A stretch of 64,000 bases of DNA, from the NCBI GenBank assembly GCA_033439265.1, contig JAVTVX010000024.1, positions 18,522,501 to 18,586,500 of the forward strand, in the 5' to 3' direction. The notes below the pieces were generated by a model. That model saw only the letters and a list, made by a program, of their open reading frames with translations. It was not told the origin of the DNA and did not search any database. The DNA comes from Dillenia suffruticosa. Taxonomy: Eukaryota; Streptophyta; Magnoliopsida; Dilleniales; Dilleniaceae. A program made the translations under genes and the position numbers. Below, one piece after another: positions 37,033-48,049 of the stretch (position 1 is the stretch's first letter; every line of letters begins with the position of its first letter).

Positions 37033-37956
37033 AGTCATCCCTTAAACCTACCTGGTTCTAATTTGAAAGAGTCTCTCGAGTCTCCTTCTCTCTAATCCCA
37101 TTGGATTGCTTAGGCCAATTGCCACTTGGCCCGGTGCAACCCTTTGGCTCCAACTGAGCCACCACGTTCACCTATGGTCTTCAGGCCTTGATTACTCTTG
37201 ACCATGTCTTGCTTAACCTTAGAGGAATTCCTCCTAACCCCTTCTATCATTTCCCCAAACATTGCTCAAACCAATTGTCTCGTGGCCTGATGTACTTCTT
37301 TGGCTCCACCTGTCACATGCCACATGTCACGGGGTCACACGAAATCTCGAAGAGGTGTCAGCAAGTAGGCCTCGATTTGAACAATTTAGCTAGACACATT
37401 CATAATCGGGACGTCAACAACCTCCTCACGAGGTTCTTCTTTTTCCCTTCTAATACCGAGGCACTTTAGGGGTCGGGATCGTAATTTAGTGTTGCGTTAC
37501 AAAAAGACACGAGATTGAAGGTGCATTTGATTGAAATTCATCTGTCAGAAGGCAGCCCAATAGAGGAGAGTGTAACTTACCCCTAATCACTAAAGACTTT
37601 TTTCATGATGTACTAGCATATCTTGACAGTGACAACCAATGGGTCATGTCGGTTTCAATCAAACCCTACTAGTTCAACGTCATTGAAACCAATCATCGAC
37701 CTTCTTCTTTTTGACATCATGATGCCAAGAGAAATGGAATGGAATAGGACGTAAAGTTTCTTCAGCTAGACAATTAGTTTATTCCCACAGATGGTGTCAA
37801 TCTGTTGAAGGTAGATTTTGCTCTATAGATAACTACTCTACTGACTATGTTGATGAATTTTCTAGGTGTTTGTGGATGGAGAGATCTGTAAATACCCATC
37901 GGAGGTAGTTTGCAAAGGAAGCTCTGACATTCAAGTCAAAGAGAGAAGTCATAGAG
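37033..37956. other. Unassigned sequence between LTRs
   Basis: No gene is supported. The first 400 bases are relatively GC-rich. At about 37770 the phrase TTATTCCCACAGATGGTGTCAATCTGTTGAAGG, with two differences, recalls the TTCCCACAGACGGCGCCAA motif I know from other plant LTR elements, so this is probably an old transposon remnant. It is interrupted at 37957 by a solo LTR, and similar anonymous sequence continues at 41105. Confidence 0.35.
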
Positions 37957-40900
37957 TGTAATACCGTTTTTCTGTGATTGCGTATCATATACCACTTCTC
38001 ATGATTCTATATATATATATATATATATATTGAACATGATTTTGAGGCAACTAAAATGAAATTTTAATTTTCTATTATTTGCTTTGAGGTTTCCCATAAA
38101 ATCACTGAAATAGAAAATTTTATCGGTAAACCAAAAATTCTCTCGGCAAGCGCTAGCAAGGCCTAGAGAACTAAAAAATGGCTAAGAGAAGTCCTACACA
38201 ATTAAATATAGATATTTAAATAAAATTTCATATATTTAAGAAATTTCAAATAAAATTTTATAGGGATAAAAAATATAATTTGTTAAAAGTCAGGAGTCTA
38301 AATGTAATAAAGAATAGTTGAGGGACTTGGTTGCAAACCACTCAAGGATAGACAATTCGAACCAAATGATTGGTTAAGAGGGTATCAAGTTTGGCTAGTG
38401 GCCACCTAAGCTCATTTCACCAAAGAGAAATCTCATTGGTTGAACAATACTTGCATGAATTCTCATTGGTCGGTCAAAAACCCCTATCTTTGTATTTGAA
38501 ATTCATCATGAACGAAATGGACACAAAGGAGGTGCATGAAGGTAGCTTGTAAGCAATCTTGCATGGGAGAAAGACTTAGGACAAGTATAGAGTAAAGATC
38601 TTGCATGGAAATGGATCAATGGTCAAAATTTTTGCTAGGTTTGCATAAATGAGTTGTTTGAAGTACCGGACATCATTTTCTTCTCAACATTCATCCTCTT
38701 GGCTGTGAGTTCTAGTGTAGGAAGTTAGAATTTCTTTTATTCATCCAAGCACTTGAGGTTTTGAAGAGATAAGGAAAATCTTTGGCTAATAGGATTTTAA
38801 TTATTTAGATAGTATTAGCATGATGTAGATGTTTTTTTTATATATTTATATTAATGTATATGTGTTTGCAAGATGTGGCAATCATGTGCTAAAGGATAGT
38901 TTTGATGATGAATAATTGGATGTCAAGATCTTATTAAAGATGTAATACATTCTTCTTTGAGTATACATTGGATCAAATTGGTTCAATGAAGTAGGTTTGT
39001 TCAAGTAAGCTAGCATGGTTAGCAAGTTGTAGTAATTCCATGATATCTTATTTTGTGATAATCGAAATTAGACTGGTTTATTTCTGGTAAAACTAGACTC
39101 CCTAAACTTTAAAATAAGATATGGCACGAAAATTTCCATTAAAAATGTGAGTTATAGTGATTTTGGAAAGGGACAGCAAAATCACATGTTCTGTTTTTCA
39201 TCCTATGTGTATGGCCAGAATGTTGTATAATTTTTTAAAATATATTCTGTACAAAATTTAGAGAAACTTAAAATATCAAAGTTTTAGCTCTCAGTCTTAT
39301 CTTTAAAATGAGCTAAAATTCACTTGAATCGGAGTAGTATGTTGGATGTTATGATGTTTTTACAGAAACTGTATAGAGCATAATTTAGAACTGCAATTAA
39401 AACTGAAATGAAATTTTATAAAATTCTACACTTAAAATTAAAGGAAATACTAGAATTGAAAGTTGTAGGGCTGTCTCATATCTTTCAATAGAACTTGGAA
39501 TCATGTAAATCGAAGATATATATACTACGATTTGAATTTTCTACCAAAACTACGCAAATTTAGTTATATAAGTACAAACTATATTGAAAATAGATTTTTA
39601 TAAATTCGTACAGTAGGAATTTGGAGATGAGTTGAACATGAAAAATGTAGATATATGTCTTAGCTTTAATTAACAATTTGAATCGTTTGAATCCGATTTA
39701 TATAGAGAAAATTATGATATTTTTCCTAAAATTGCGTAAGAGTAAAATTTGAAAATCTGAAATTTTATTAAAAGAAATGGGGGGATTAACATATCTACAT
39801 GTTATTGTCTTAGGTGTAGACGACTATACTACACTCGAGCGGCGACTCTGTTGAGGATCGAGATTTTAGGTGAGTGGAGTACCCTTCCCGTACATGTGAG
39901 TGGGTTTTACTATTGCCATGTAGTTAATTAGCAAAACCATGTTTTATCATTTTTAAAGCATGATTTATGAAATGGCTTTGATAACATACTTTGTGATAAA
40001 TGGAATGTTCCAAAATTTCAAAATATGCATCCATGAATTTTGATGAGAAATATATGTGTCATGTTTTAAATCATAAAATATATTTTGATGATATATGCAA
40101 TAGTATACTATATTGGATTTTCATGATTTTCTTAGATATGTATGACACAGTTGGTTTATTGATGATTTTGATGCAAGACTAGATACTTGAGCATTAGTAC
40201 CTGAATCCCCTTGATCGTAGATCGGGGATATGATATGATAGGCGTCGTCTCGCGCACACTCATCTCGTATACTATAGCAGACCCGTCTCGTTATGTAGAT
40301 CCGTCTCGTTATGTAGATTGTCACACGTTTGCGATGTCTCAAGACGCAGACACTCCACATGGTTAGGTGGCATGTATACGATACTATGTTTCGAACTAAC
40401 CAAGTTAAACCGAAAGGGGAAAACTGAATGACATTTCAATCTAGCACTTGAAGAGACCCGACGCCAATACCAAGGTTTTGGGGTTATTTTTCGTTTACAT
40501 ACAAAAATCTCTTGGTGGCTTGTCATTGGTTAAGGTAGACCTTTGCCGAAAACATGTTTTAGCATGACCCTATGATTTATGATATGAGATTTTGGATGCA
40601 TATGTTTAGATTTGATGAAAAACTGTGTTAAAATTGCTATGATTTGATAACATGTCTTGCATGAATATACATATATATATATATATATGACTTTGACACT
40701 CCATTCTCACCTCACTTATTACTAACCTGTCATAGATTTTTCACTCACTGAGTATTTGATTATACTCAACCCTCAATATTTTTAAATTTATATAGAACTA
40801 GTCATTGGAGAGACACGTTGGCTTATTTTGACATACGTAGTATCGGAAACCGCTTACGATAATTATCTTCTACTGTATCTTGAGGATATCAGTTGATCAT

Positions 40901-41104
40901 ATCGGCTTGACTGTATGAAACCAAGGAACTTTCATTTGTACAATATATATTTGAGCTCTTTGTATTTTAAATACTAATAAAACATTTGTAACTAAAATTT
41001 TGATTAGTTTTGCATTACCTTGAGGATACGTGGCTGAGTTGGGCCGGTATTCGAGATAACGCGGGACTATTCATAACCTCTGGATCATGGATTGGGATGT
41101 GACA
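37957..41104 (+). mobile_element. Solo LTR of the copy 1 family
   Basis: 3148 bp, starting TGTAATACCGTTTTTCTG and ending GATTGGGATGTGACA. It is similar over its length to the 5819-8945 LTR and retains the block that is deleted from the 14235-21005 LTR. It is flanked by TAGAG (37952-37956) and TTGAG (41105-41109), a 5-bp target duplication with one mismatch. No internal region is present. It contains (AT)n runs near 38010 and 40670. Confidence 0.85.
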
Positions 41105-42130
41105 TTGAGAATGAGAAAAAACTGAGTAGAATCGTAGAATAGTCCTACGTAGTCTCTATGTGATAAGTGTACGTAGAGTTTTGAACATACATAGCGGGTC
41201 GTTTATGTTTAGTATATGTAACGTGTGTATGCAAGATAAATATCTTATTTGAGAGTATAGAAATCCTAGTTTTCTTAGTGAGAGATCCTTGGGGATCATT
41301 TGAGATTACATGGATTATAGTCAAAGTTTTTTAGAAGATTTATGATCCTATAAATTGAGAGAACTCCAAATTGTTATGAAAATTTCCTACCTTATCGGGA
41401 GAGATTACAGAGATTTCATTTTTTAACGGGAGAGATTACTCCCAAGATTAAGGAAAATTTAAATCTTAAGTGATCATGAACTTAATTTGCTTGACAGAAG
41501 CATTGTCCGCTCGAAGACTATTTGACAATAGTCGAAAGAGTTTAATGGAGAGGTAAGTGCAAGAGGTTTACTCGAGAGGGTTTAACTGAGATGGTCAAGA
41601 ATCCTAAATAAGACTGTGCGACCAAGGGGGATTCAACTGAGAGAGGGTTCGATAGTTTTGGGTGTTTACCGAGAGACCCCTTGGTGATATGCGGACTTTA
41701 TGATTATGACCCTAATGGATTCGATAATTTCTGAGTATTATTGTTATGCGTTATTGGATAATGCACCATCACTTTTCCACTCATCACATTTTTAATTAAA
41801 ATAAAATTTTTTATTATAATTATGAAATTTTTGTAAATAAAAATCACTTTTCTTTGTGAAAATTATAATAATATTAATAATTTTTTTATTAAAATCTAAC
41901 TAATATCAACCAAACTTAAATTCTACACCCTTAATCTATAAAAAGGATGTTAAATCTTATGTTACAGCTAATAATTGGTTATGTGGTTATTTTGGATAAA
42001 TTGAACACAAAATTATCCATTTCCTAAAATTATCCACAGGCCTGTACAACGACTAGTGACTGTTTTCTTCTAAGGCACGTCCACCGCACAACCTTGTCCA
42101 AATTTAGAGACTATCTGTTAGTAAAAATTT
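41105..42130. other. Anonymous sequence upstream of the sugar-transporter gene
   Basis: No coding sequence is supported. At 41390-41445 the phrase CGGGAGAGATTAC occurs twice, about 34 bp apart. From about 41780 the sequence becomes very AT-rich (41790-41950), as is common upstream of plant promoters. Origin unknown; it may be transposon-derived up to about 41760. Confidence 0.4.
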
Positions 42131-42140
42131 TACTGCCCAA

Positions 42141-42146
42141 TATAAA
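42141..42146 (+). promoter_or_regulatory. Possible upstream TATA motif
   Basis: TATAAA within CCCAATATAAAGGAT, about 190 bases before the likely start codon. It would give a longer leader than the alternative at 42237. It cannot be decided without transcript data. Confidence 0.35.
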
Positions 42147-42236
42147 GGATAGCAAACAGATAGATCTGATAGACTGGATCAAAACGGTTTATCTGTCTGC
42201 GAACTGTCTCCTTGTTTTTTGGATGGATTGATTGTC

Positions 42237-42244
42237 TATATAAT
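42237..42244 (+). promoter_or_regulatory. Possible TATA box of the sugar-transporter gene
   Basis: TATATAAT lies 91 bases before the chosen ATG at 42335. With the usual plant spacing of about 30 bases, transcription would start near 42270 and leave a leader of about 65 bases. Using this TATA box would exclude the upstream in-frame ATG at 42212 from the message, which supports starting at 42335. Confidence 0.45.
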
Positions 42245-42334
42245 CAAGCAATTGAAACCAAGTGTGGACAAAGTTTTCAAACCCGGGGCGAGAGAGGGAA
42301 AAGAGACGGGGGAGCACTTGTTTCTTTTGGAAAG

Positions 42335-43879
42335 ATGGCAGGAGGAGCATTTGCTTCCCAAGGACCGGTGAAAAAGTATGGAGGAAATGTTACGTCCTTC
42401 GTTTTGATTAGTTGCATTGTAGCTGCCACGGGCGGTCTCATCTTCGGTTATGATCTTGGTATCTCTGGAGGGGTTACTGCAATGGATCCATTTTTGACCA
42501 AATTTTTCCCATCTGTCTACCACAAGGTGCACAAAACATCTGCCCACGAAACCGCCTACTGCAAATTTGACAGCCAGCTTTTGACCCTTTTTACCTCCTC
42601 TCTCTATCTCGCTGCACTCATTGCTTCCTTCTTAGCTTCTTCGGTTACCAGGCTCTTTGGCCGTAAAACGTCAATGTCAATTGGGGGTATAATTTTCCTC
42701 GTGGGATCTATCCTCAACGGCATTGCTAATAATGTTGCCGTGCTCCTTGTCGGCCGTTTGTTGCTTGGTGTGGGTGTTGGTTTCGCCAACCAGTCTGTAC
42801 CCTTGTATCTGTCAGAAATGGCACCTACTCACCTCAGAGGAGCTCTTAGCATTGGATTCCAGATGGCCATCACAATTGGTATCCTGGCAGCAAATCTTGT
42901 CAACTATGGCACCAATCAGATCAAGGAAGGTTATGGATGGAGAATTTCCCTGGCACTGGCAGGTGTCCCGGCACTCATCATGACTCTTGGTGCCTTGATG
43001 TTGCCCGACACTCCCAACTCCCTCTTTGAGAGAGGAAAGAAGGACAATGCCATGAAAATTCTCAAGAAGATCCGCGGAACGGACAACGTTGATGACGAAT
43101 ACCAAGACCTTGTAGAAGCAAGCGAGGCCGCAGCTAAAGTGCAGCATCCCTGGAAGAACATTTTGCAGAGGAAGTACAGACCGCAGCTGGTGATCGGTAT
43201 CCTCATCCCCATGTTCCAACAACTCACGGGCATCAATGTCATCATGTTCTATGCTCCCGTCCTCTTCAAGACCATTGGATTTGGAGATGATGCCTCTCTC
43301 ATGGCCGCCGTCATCACAGGCAGTGTTAATGTTGCGGCCACTGTGGTTTCGATCTTGTCTGTTGACAAGTTCGGCAGAAGGGCATTGTTCTTGGAAGGTG
43401 GGATTCAAATGATCATCTGTGAGTTTGTTGTAGGTATTATCATTGCCCTCCAGTTTGGAACTACTGGTGCTGGTAGCTTCTCCAAGGGGTATGCTGATTC
43501 GGTGTTGATTCTCATCTGCATCTACGTCGCTGCCTTTGCTTGGTCATGGGGCCCATTGGGCTGGTTGGTGCCCTCTGAAATCTACCCTCTGGAAATCAGA
43601 TCGGCTGGCCAAGCCATCAACGTCGCAGTCAACATGTTCTTCACATTCATCATTGGTCAAGTCTTCCTCACAATGCTTTGCCACATGAAGTTTGGACTTT
43701 TCTTCTTCTTCGGAAGCTGGGGCATTCTTATGACTATTTTCATCTACTTCTTCTTGCCCGAAACAAGGAATGTCCCCATTGAAGAAATCAGCGGTGTGTT
43801 TAAGAAACATTGGTTCTGGGGAAGGTACATTCCCGATGATGCCGTCATTGGACACCACCACCATAACCAAAGTGCTTGA
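42335..43879 (+). CDS. STP-type hexose/H+ symporter (sugar transport protein)
   Basis: It moves monosaccharides into the cell with protons across the plasma membrane. The chosen start at 42335 ([10 protein letters not shown]) gives 514 residues, the usual STP length; the frame is also open from an ATG at 42212, but the extra 41 residues do not look like an STP N-terminus. About 12 membrane segments are visible, six on each side of a hydrophilic loop (about 230-280). Family motifs: [20 protein letters not shown] (31-51), [14 protein letters not shown] (156-164), [12 protein letters not shown] (223-234), QQLTGIN (295-301), DKFGRR, and [15 protein letters not shown] near 413-427. D40 and R141 correspond to the proton-coupling pair of Arabidopsis STP10; Q295, Q296, N301, N332 and N433 to its sugar-binding residues; C76 and C449 to its lid disulfide (from memory). 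The coding sequence has no introns, which is unusual for this family. It is the only intact gene here and is richer in GC than its surroundings. Confidence 0.95.
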   Translation: MAGGAFASQGPVKKYGGNVTSFVLISCIVAATGGLIFGYDLGISGGVTAMDPFLTKFFPSVYHKVHKTSAHETAYCKFDSQLLTLFTSSLYLAALIASFLASSVTRLFGRKTSMSIGGIIFLVGSILNGIANNVAVLLVGRLLLGVGVGFANQSVPLYLSEMAPTHLRGALSIGFQMAITIGILAANLVNYGTNQIKEGYGWRISLALAGVPALIMTLGALMLPDTPNSLFERGKKDNAMKILKKIRGTDNVDDEYQDLVEASEAAAKVQHPWKNILQRKYRPQLVIGILIPMFQQLTGINVIMFYAPVLFKTIGFGDDASLMAAVITGSVNVAATVVSILSVDKFGRRALFLEGGIQMIICEFVVGIIIALQFGTTGAGSFSKGYADSVLILICIYVAAFAWSWGPLGWLVPSEIYPLEIRSAGQAINVAVNMFFTFIIGQVFLTMLCHMKFGLFFFFGSWGILMTIFIYFFLPETRNVPIEEISGVFKKHWFWGRYIPDDAVIGHHHHNQSA

Positions 43880-43886
43880 AGCCATT

Positions 43887-43974
43887 GTAAGTCCCTTCTA
43901 ATCAACTTCAGCGCTTCTTGTTTATGGTAGAAGTGAGAAAACCGCCATAACTCTTCCCCCTCTTTCTTTTGCAG
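43887..43974 (+). other. Probable intron in the 3' untranslated region
   Basis: Eight bases after the stop codon there is a good donor (CATT|GTAAGTCC), and 88 bases later a strong plant acceptor: a pyrimidine-rich run, TCTTTCTTTTGCAG, ending at 43974. No coding sequence is affected. An intron this close behind the stop would not normally trigger message decay. Inferred from splice motifs only. Confidence 0.55.
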
Positions 43975-44039
43975 TGTACGTTTGCAAGAAGGAACAGAAA
44001 TTCGAGCAAATATGGTGTAGTACCTACACAAAGCAATCT

Positions 44040-44190
44040 GAGCCTAGGAAGTCTTGATTTACTAGGAGCAGAAATGTTTTTTGTAACAAAAAAAAAAAAC
44101 AAACGGATTGACTTTGTATTTCTGAAAAGGAGTCGAGCCTTGGAAGTCTTGATTAACCTAGGCTTGTAAGTATTTTTTGCAACAAAAACC
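44040..44190 (+). repeat. Imperfect direct repeat in the sugar-transporter 3' region
   Basis: About 55-60 bases (AGCCTAGGAAGTCTTGATT ... TTTTTTGTAACAAAAA) at 44040-44100 recur with changes at 44135-44189 (AGCCTTGGAAGTCTTGATT ... TTTTTTGCAACAAAAA). The first copy carries a run of 12 A. It looks like a local duplication inside the transcribed tail. Confidence 0.7.
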
Positions 44191-44462
44191 AGATTCAGAT
44201 AAGAGCAGAAGCTCTATCATGTATTTGTCTCTTCAAATGGGAGTGTTGAATGAAGTGTTTTGCACGATCCTTTTATACTTTGCTGTTTTACAGGTTGTTT
44301 CATTGTACGGTGCTTTTGTGAAGTCTTCTGTGCATTTATGCTACCTGACAGGTTTCAACAACCTTTACATGTTCTTACGTGCATTTATGCAGTTATACAC
44401 TTGTGTATTTGAGAAATAGAAAATGCAATATTGACATTCAGTATTAACAACCCTATTCTGAG

Positions 44463-44468
44463 AATAAA
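44463..44468 (+). terminator. Possible poly(A) signal of the sugar-transporter gene
   Basis: AATAAA at 584 bases past the stop codon, in AT-rich sequence and preceded by TTGT-rich stretches typical of plant far-upstream elements. Earlier cleavage sites are possible. Confidence 0.4.
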
Positions 44469-44507
44469 GAAAGTGCTTTCGGTATATGAAATAGAAGTGC
44501 TTCATTT

Positions 44508-45086
44508 TTAATTCATCACTCTCATCAGACAATAACCATAAAATATAAGGGCATCCACAATTAATATGAAAATTAGCATTTCATTGATTTGACTCTTCAA
44601 AATTTCATACGAAACACCATCATCCCTAAAATACAACATATCAATTCTCTTCAATATTTTATACAAATTCATCATTCTTTCAAATTTTGCCTTTTCTAAT
44701 TCCAATCTTGATTTTGGCTCAATTTAACCCTTGATCATGTCGGCATTTCTAATAAATGTTGCATCAAACCACTCAAAATATCGACAGCTATGTTGATTTT
44801 GCTTCTCAAACCTACCACCTCCAAAGAATTTTTTCTTACTATTGTTAGCCGTCCACTAAGTTTTCAACGAATAGGGCACACCACAAAAGCACATGCCTTG
44901 TCCTCCATTGTTAATGCTTAACGAGTTCAAAAATGATGTCGGTGGTGAATGAAAGAAGCTCTTCCACCCTTGCAGACGCCCAAACAAGAGCAAAACGAAG
45001 AAGAAAGGAGAATGCACAAGGAAGAATGAAATCCTTATTCTCAAAAACTCTTCCACTCTTGCAGCGCTGACTTTATTGAGATTCAA
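44508..45086 (-). pseudogene. GRF-type zinc-finger protein pseudogene
   Basis: One minus-strand reading frame runs from an ATG at 45086 to a stop at 44508, apart from two in-frame stops (TAG at 44856-44858, TAA at 44724-44726). After a Ser/Phe-rich leader it reads MCFCGVPYSLKT-stop-WTANNSKKKFF and then CRYFEWFDATFIRNADMIKG. This fits the GRF zinc finger of plant proteins: CxCG, then S/T-W-T, then a GRRFxxC-like run, then CxFFEWxD. The Cys expected after FF is Gly. The rest is a charged, probably coiled-coil region (LELEKAKFERMMNLYKILKR) and a hydrophobic end (MLIFILIVDALIFYGYCLM) like the membrane tail of related plant GRF proteins. Both stops and the missing Cys argue against function. I infer a decayed host gene or a transposon-borne copy. 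Confidence 0.65.
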
Positions 45087-46985
45087 ACGACAACGAAACC
45101 ATAATATATTGTCATCATGGATATTAATCGATCATCTCTAATTTGTTTACTTTAAAAACCCTAATTTTCTTGGACCCCTAGATTAGCTTTCCCATTTCTT
45201 TTTCTCAAAATAGCGAAGGAATGGTTCGAGTTTCATGGTTAGGACCACCAGCAAGGCACGTGATGTGGAGATGGAAAACGTAACGGGGGTAGTTTCGGGG
45301 AAGTCTTTGCATTTATGTTTTCATGAGATAGTCTAGTGATACAAATTTTTTTCTCTCAATCTAATGATCTCACTTGTATATATAAAAAAAAAAAGGAATC
45401 TTTGCATTTATTATTATTACTATTATTTTGAAATTCAAAAGGCTTTTTGTATTTTGTCTATAATTGACTATATATTTTTATACATTTCCAAATTATGCTT
45501 CAAAAATAATAATAAAAGATATTTTTTATATTGCGCTTTGAGATAGAGATGGAGACAGCAACTAGGATAAAGACCGGTCTTTTTTAAAACCTTTACCTTA
45601 ATATTTTCTCAAATTTTTTATTTCGCTTCTTTTGTACTTTTTTTTATACCATGTCTTGGATATCGTCCCGGATCGATCGCTACAATAATTTCTTTTTGGA
45701 GGACGAGTCTCCCAACGGGGAATATTCCATACACATGAGGATCCGATATTCTCGACATGAGTCAAATCTCGATTATACTTAAAGAAACTCAACTCCATAT
45801 GCAGTTGAGAACCCACGTTGATTTCTTTCGTTCTTCCTAATTCTACCATCTTGTCGTCTGCCAAACCAAATGACACAAAAACATCATCACTTATGAGACG
45901 ACGGGGCCCAATTATATGTTTGGCCAAGATACCAACCAATCTAGTTCCTTGGGCCCTGAATAGGGCCCTTCCAGATTGGGTCAGGTTGGTCATATTTCAC
46001 CAAGGGCCTAAACTACTTGTCCATTATTCGGGCCGACGTAGCTGTCCAACCCATACTTCGGATTTCCCTCTCAAGCAGTAACTTTGAATTTTTTTTTTTT
46101 TTTTTTTTGGTTAGAACTTCGAAATTTCTACCTATCCGTGAGTTTCTACCAGAGAGCCCAAAAAGTAGGGAAAAATGGATTAATGTGATTATTAACTAAA
46201 ACCGGTCTATAATGCAAAAATTGATAAGTCAAAATTCAAAACAATAATTTGGATTATGTTTAACCCAGAAATTTTTTATTATTAAAAGTTCTTTTTTTTT
46301 TTTTTTTTTTGCTTATAGGGTGATGTTTAGTAATCTGTCTAACAATTGATGATCCAAAAGTTGTTAAAGATCATTAGCTACACAAAATTACTTTTCAAAA
46401 GCTTTTTTTTTTGTTATTTACTATTTTACCATATATTAATAATAACAACCCTCAATTTCTTCATTTTTTGCATCCATCTCTATAATAACAATAACAATAA
46501 TTCGAAAGGAGGAAGATCAAACTATTTTAGAGATCGTATGAAACTCATATATTGTCTTTCATATTTTGGTTTGTTTACAACAAAAAAATGAAAGTAAAAT
46601 CTGTGGAATTCACAGTTTTTTACAACAAATTGCTACAAGTTTGATAAAAGCACTAGGAATTTAGTAAACTATTTCTTAGTGATTTATTTAATTTTTTAAT
46701 TCCACCATAACTGGTCTCAAATCTGAATAATGAAAAAGAGTTGCATTAGAATGCCAATCAGTATAAAACTTTTGTCAAAACCAAATTAGAAACAAATATA
46801 GAAAATTTGTTGGAACATTTCCTTCACAGTGATGCACTGCACCAAATTCTAAGTGTAATGACAAGTTAGCATGGGCCTATAGCGCATTGCCCAAAAGCGA
46901 TGTACCATATCACCATTTGGATGTGGCGTCAAATAGGTAAAGTGTCTCGCATTTATGTAAACATATATAGGTAAATATGTTAATT
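45087..46985. other. Intergenic sequence with poly(T) tracts
   Basis: No gene is supported. A 131-residue minus-strand open frame at 45598-45993 has no domain I recognise and no supporting context. The surrounding, less AT-rich 45640-46080 block may be an old transposon remnant. Long T runs lie at about 46089-46109 and 46291-46310. The stretch 46110-46985 is AT-rich and featureless to my eye. Confidence 0.5.
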
Positions 46986-46989
46986 CATA

Positions 46990-47880
46990 AAGATGGAATT
47001 CAAATAACCACTTAAATTGTAAAACTTTAACCGTTATGTTAGAAGAGATATGAGAAATATTGATTTCATGGAGAATTAATATTATTTACTTTCTAAAAAC
47101 AAGGTGAGGAGAAGGCTAGAAAAGTAGAAAATTATGGCTATAAAGTCACAAGTAAGGATAAAATTAAATATTTGGTAGAAATAATTATTCACAAAGATTT
47201 ACAAGAGAATGTAGTGGAGATCGGAAGAAAGAGAGATCGAATTTTGCTAGTTAAGTTAGTTAATTGAGAAAATGTAATTAATATAATTAGTGATTATACA
47301 TATCAAATAGGTGTAGATACAACTACTAAACAACATTTCTGAAAAGATTTAGATGAATTTATTTAAACCATATCTAGTGGGGAGAACTTTTTTATTGAAT
47401 ATCTAAATGGATAAGTAAGTGAGAATAATGAGAGATTTAAATTTGTACATAGAAACTTTGATTTTGTTAGCAGAAATCAAGTGAGAGTATCATTTTAGAA
47501 TTTCAATTTAATATTCCTAAACATTTTTTTCACAAAAGAGAGTCGCATATAGTTATATACAGAAATGGGTTGAATACTAGTCGAATAGATTTTTTCCTCA
47601 TCAGAAGGGCCGATAGAATGATCTATTAGAATTGTAAGGTTATGCTAATGGAGAGTGCAACAACTAAACATAATCTTTTAGTTTTAGATATACGTATATC
47701 TAAAAATCAAAAGAAAAATTATCATTTAATGTAGTGAAAAATTAAGTGATGGAATTTGAAAAAGAAAAAAATAACAACCTTTATAAACAAATTAATTCAA
47801 ATAACTATCTGATTTACTATGATAATTCAGAAGCCATTTGAGTAAAAACTGTCTAATAATATTAAAAAATTGGACCAAAT
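46990..47880 (+). mobile_element. RTE-type LINE fragment, copy A (endonuclease)
   Basis: In shifting frames the plus strand reads GEEKARKVENYGYKV at about 47105-47150, DLDEFI at about 47350, and then RIDFFLIRRADRMI and NCKVMLMESATTKHNLLVLDIRI at about 47580-47700. This is the second half of the apurinic-type endonuclease of RTE-clade plant LINEs, a domain often mislabelled 'craniofacial development protein 2' in plant gene sets. Many stops are present. It ends at about 47880, where a second copy of the same domain begins, part-way in. Confidence 0.7.
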
Positions 47881-47884
47881 TTTG

Positions 47885-48018
47885 ATTGTCAAGTTAATTA
47901 GTGAAAAAAATATAATTAATATATTTAATATTTATGTATACCAAATAAAAATAAATGCAACAAGTAAACAACAGTTCCAAAAAAATTTAGATGAATTTAT
48001 CTAAACCATATCTAGTAG
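47885..48018 (+). mobile_element. RTE-type LINE, copy B, 5' part before the CACTA insertion
   Basis: This restarts the endonuclease region already seen in copy A: VKLIS...NIINI and a DLDEFI-like end match 47240-47390. It is cut at 48018 by a CACTA-type element and resumes at 51775. Confidence 0.7.
48016..48018. other. Target-site duplication TAG (left)
   Basis: TAG precedes the CACTAC terminus and is repeated at 51772-51774 after the GTAGTG terminus. A 3-bp duplication is the rule for CACTA (En/Spm) elements. The LINE sequence on the two sides joins up with one TAG. Confidence 0.9.
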
Positions 48019-48031
48019 CACTACAAAAAAA
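48019..48031 (+). repeat. CACTA left terminal inverted repeat
   Basis: CACTACAAAAAAA, matched by the inverse at 51759-51771. Confidence 0.9.
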
Positions 48032-48049
48032 TCAGCTTTTAGCAACAAA

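Noticed and set aside
42212..42334. Upstream in-frame extension (41 residues) of the sugar-transporter reading frame
   Set aside because: It does not look like an STP N-terminus, would precede the nearer TATA-like box, and starting at 42335 gives the usual family length.
42812..43408. A 198-residue open frame antisense to the sugar-transporter gene
   Set aside because: It lies fully inside the well-supported plus-strand coding sequence and has no family resemblance. It is a by-product of the GC-rich codon use.
45598..45993. A 131-residue minus-strand open frame
   Set aside because: No recognisable domain, no promoter or splice context, and anonymous surroundings. Left unannotated as a gene, though a search could change this.
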